A stretch of DNA of 64,000 bases, taken from positions 16,408 through 80,407 of the forward strand of contig NZ_VIRM01000039.1 of NCBI RefSeq assembly GCF_006874475.1, given 5' to 3'. A program made the position numbers and the translations under genes. Shown piece by piece: positions 63,639 through 64,000 of the stretch. Numbering within the stretch: position 1 is the first letter of the stretch; the number at the start of each line of letters is the position of its first letter. The stretch is from Microbispora hainanensis (lineage in GTDB: Bacteria; Actinomycetota; Actinomycetes; Streptosporangiales; Streptosporangiaceae). The notes under the pieces were generated by a model. The model did not search any database and was not told the origin of the DNA. It saw only the letters and a program-made list of their open reading frames with translations.

Positions 63639-63914
63639 CTATTCCGCCCCGGACCCGGAGCCCGACCAGGCTCCGCACAGGCACTTGCCCTCGACCGGCA
63701 CGGTGTGGGCCTCCACCTCGGGCCGCGACCACTCGCCACCGGCGCCGGCGTGCGCCAGCACACCGGGAAGCGCGGTGGGGAGCTTGTCCTTGAGCGAGAT
63801 GAGGAGGTCGACTTCCTCGCGGGTCAAGGTGGCGAACGCCGCCTCGACGTCGGCGGCCAGCGGGCTGTTCAGGATGCCGGCTTCACGCAGAGCTTCCCTT
63901 GGATCGAAGGCCAT
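63639..63914 (-). CDS. candidate RiPP precursor peptide, 91 residues
   Basis: A 91-residue peptide immediately upstream of the radical SAM gene, with GAGAGG 7 bases before ATG 63914. The first roughly 55 residues look like a helical leader (DPREALREAGILNSPL, then VEAAFATLTREEVDLLISLK). The C-terminal part has EWSRPEVEAHTVPVEG, then Lys77-Cys78-Leu79-Cys80-Gly-Ala-Trp83 and a SGSGSGAE tail. The only two Cys are 78 and 80; Trp are 62 and 83. No leader family is recognised with certainty and no GG cleavage site is obvious. The core probably includes the CLC and Trp83. Confidence 0.75.
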   Translation of the reverse strand: MAFDPREALREAGILNSPLAADVEAAFATLTREEVDLLISLKDKLPTALPGVLAHAGAGGEWSRPEVEAHTVPVEGKCLCGAWSGSGSGAE

Positions 63915-63950
63915 GCCTTCACCTCTCTGTCTGACGGGAATGCGGTGTAT

Positions 63951-64000
63951 GTCGAGTATGTGCTGGTGAGAAGTGGGTCAGACAACCCCACAAACGTGGG
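63951..64000 (-). promoter_or_regulatory. cluster promoter, leftward arm
   Basis: On the minus strand CCCACGTTTGTGGGGTTGT (64000-63982) and CATACTCGAC (63960-63951) repeat the blocks of the 53000 promoter at the same 40-base offset. The precursor start codon is 36 bases downstream. The window ends at the first base of the dyad, so upstream elements are not visible. Confidence 0.8.

Noticed and set aside
55024..63914. Direct assignment to the thioviridamide (thioamitide) class
   Set aside because: No cysteine decarboxylase, phosphotransferase or lyase genes are in the window, and a radical SAM/SPASM enzyme is present.

Overview
The window is very GC-rich DNA of an actinomycete. High third-position GC, GTG and TTG starts, a furA-katG pair, IdeR/DtxR and LacI-type controls and many Ser/Thr kinase and two-component genes all fit. 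The gene style suggests the Streptosporangiaceae or a close relative, but this is an inference from gene content. No rRNA, tRNA, CRISPR array, transposase or integrase was found.

Layout. 0-8.5 kb: the end of a truncated gene, a membrane Ser/Thr kinase, then a sugar locus with a LacI repressor, two operator copies, a lipoprotein binding protein, two permeases and a GH2 glycosidase. 8.6-26.3 kb: mostly housekeeping and stress genes. These are an AlkZ-like glycosylase candidate, an NmrA protein, a phosphoribosyltransferase-erythromycin esterase fusion, katG-furA, a His-rich protein with cydAB, two MFS pumps, a GH6 cellulase, and a GntR regulator divergent from a dicarboxylate symporter. 26.5-36.6 kb: an M1-like metallopeptidase lipoprotein, an OmpR/HK pair, a D,D-carboxypeptidase, NAD-dependent ligase, an orphan histidine kinase and an XRE regulator.

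36.6-49.6 kb is an unusual block. Five consecutive minus-strand genes encode two large unrecognised beta-rich proteins, a hemopexin-repeat protein fused to a T4-type lysozyme domain (Glu-Asp-Thr triad spacing intact), a 222-residue unknown and an M15-like zinc peptidase. Next to them lie a small acidic protein, an ECF sigma factor and an S8 peptidase carrying four GHKPM repeats. A divergent TPR-CHAT protease sits beside the S8 gene. I read the second part as a possible protease-controlled sigma factor module and the first as a possible cell-wall-attacking complex. Both are hypotheses.

49.6-52.6 kb: an iron-box-controlled siderophore-interacting protein, a decayed PucR-type fragment, an esterase and a small membrane protein. 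52.6 kb to the end (and probably beyond) is a RiPP-type biosynthetic cluster. One arm runs rightward: ABC ATPase, ABC permease, YcaO, TfuA, cytochrome P450 and O-methyltransferase. The other runs leftward from the window edge: a 91-residue candidate precursor, a radical SAM/SPASM enzyme, a PqqD-like protein and an FAD oxidoreductase. The two arms begin with nearly the same promoter (55 of 70 bases, including identical 19- and 10-base blocks at identical spacing), which ties them into one regulon. A small LuxR-type HTH protein beside one promoter is the obvious candidate regulator. The YcaO-TfuA plus radical SAM/SPASM combination and the Cys-Leu-Cys precursor make this the strongest candidate for an undescribed system.

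Short in-phase tandem repeats recur in many genes and intergenic spaces, which suggests a genome prone to slippage expansions.
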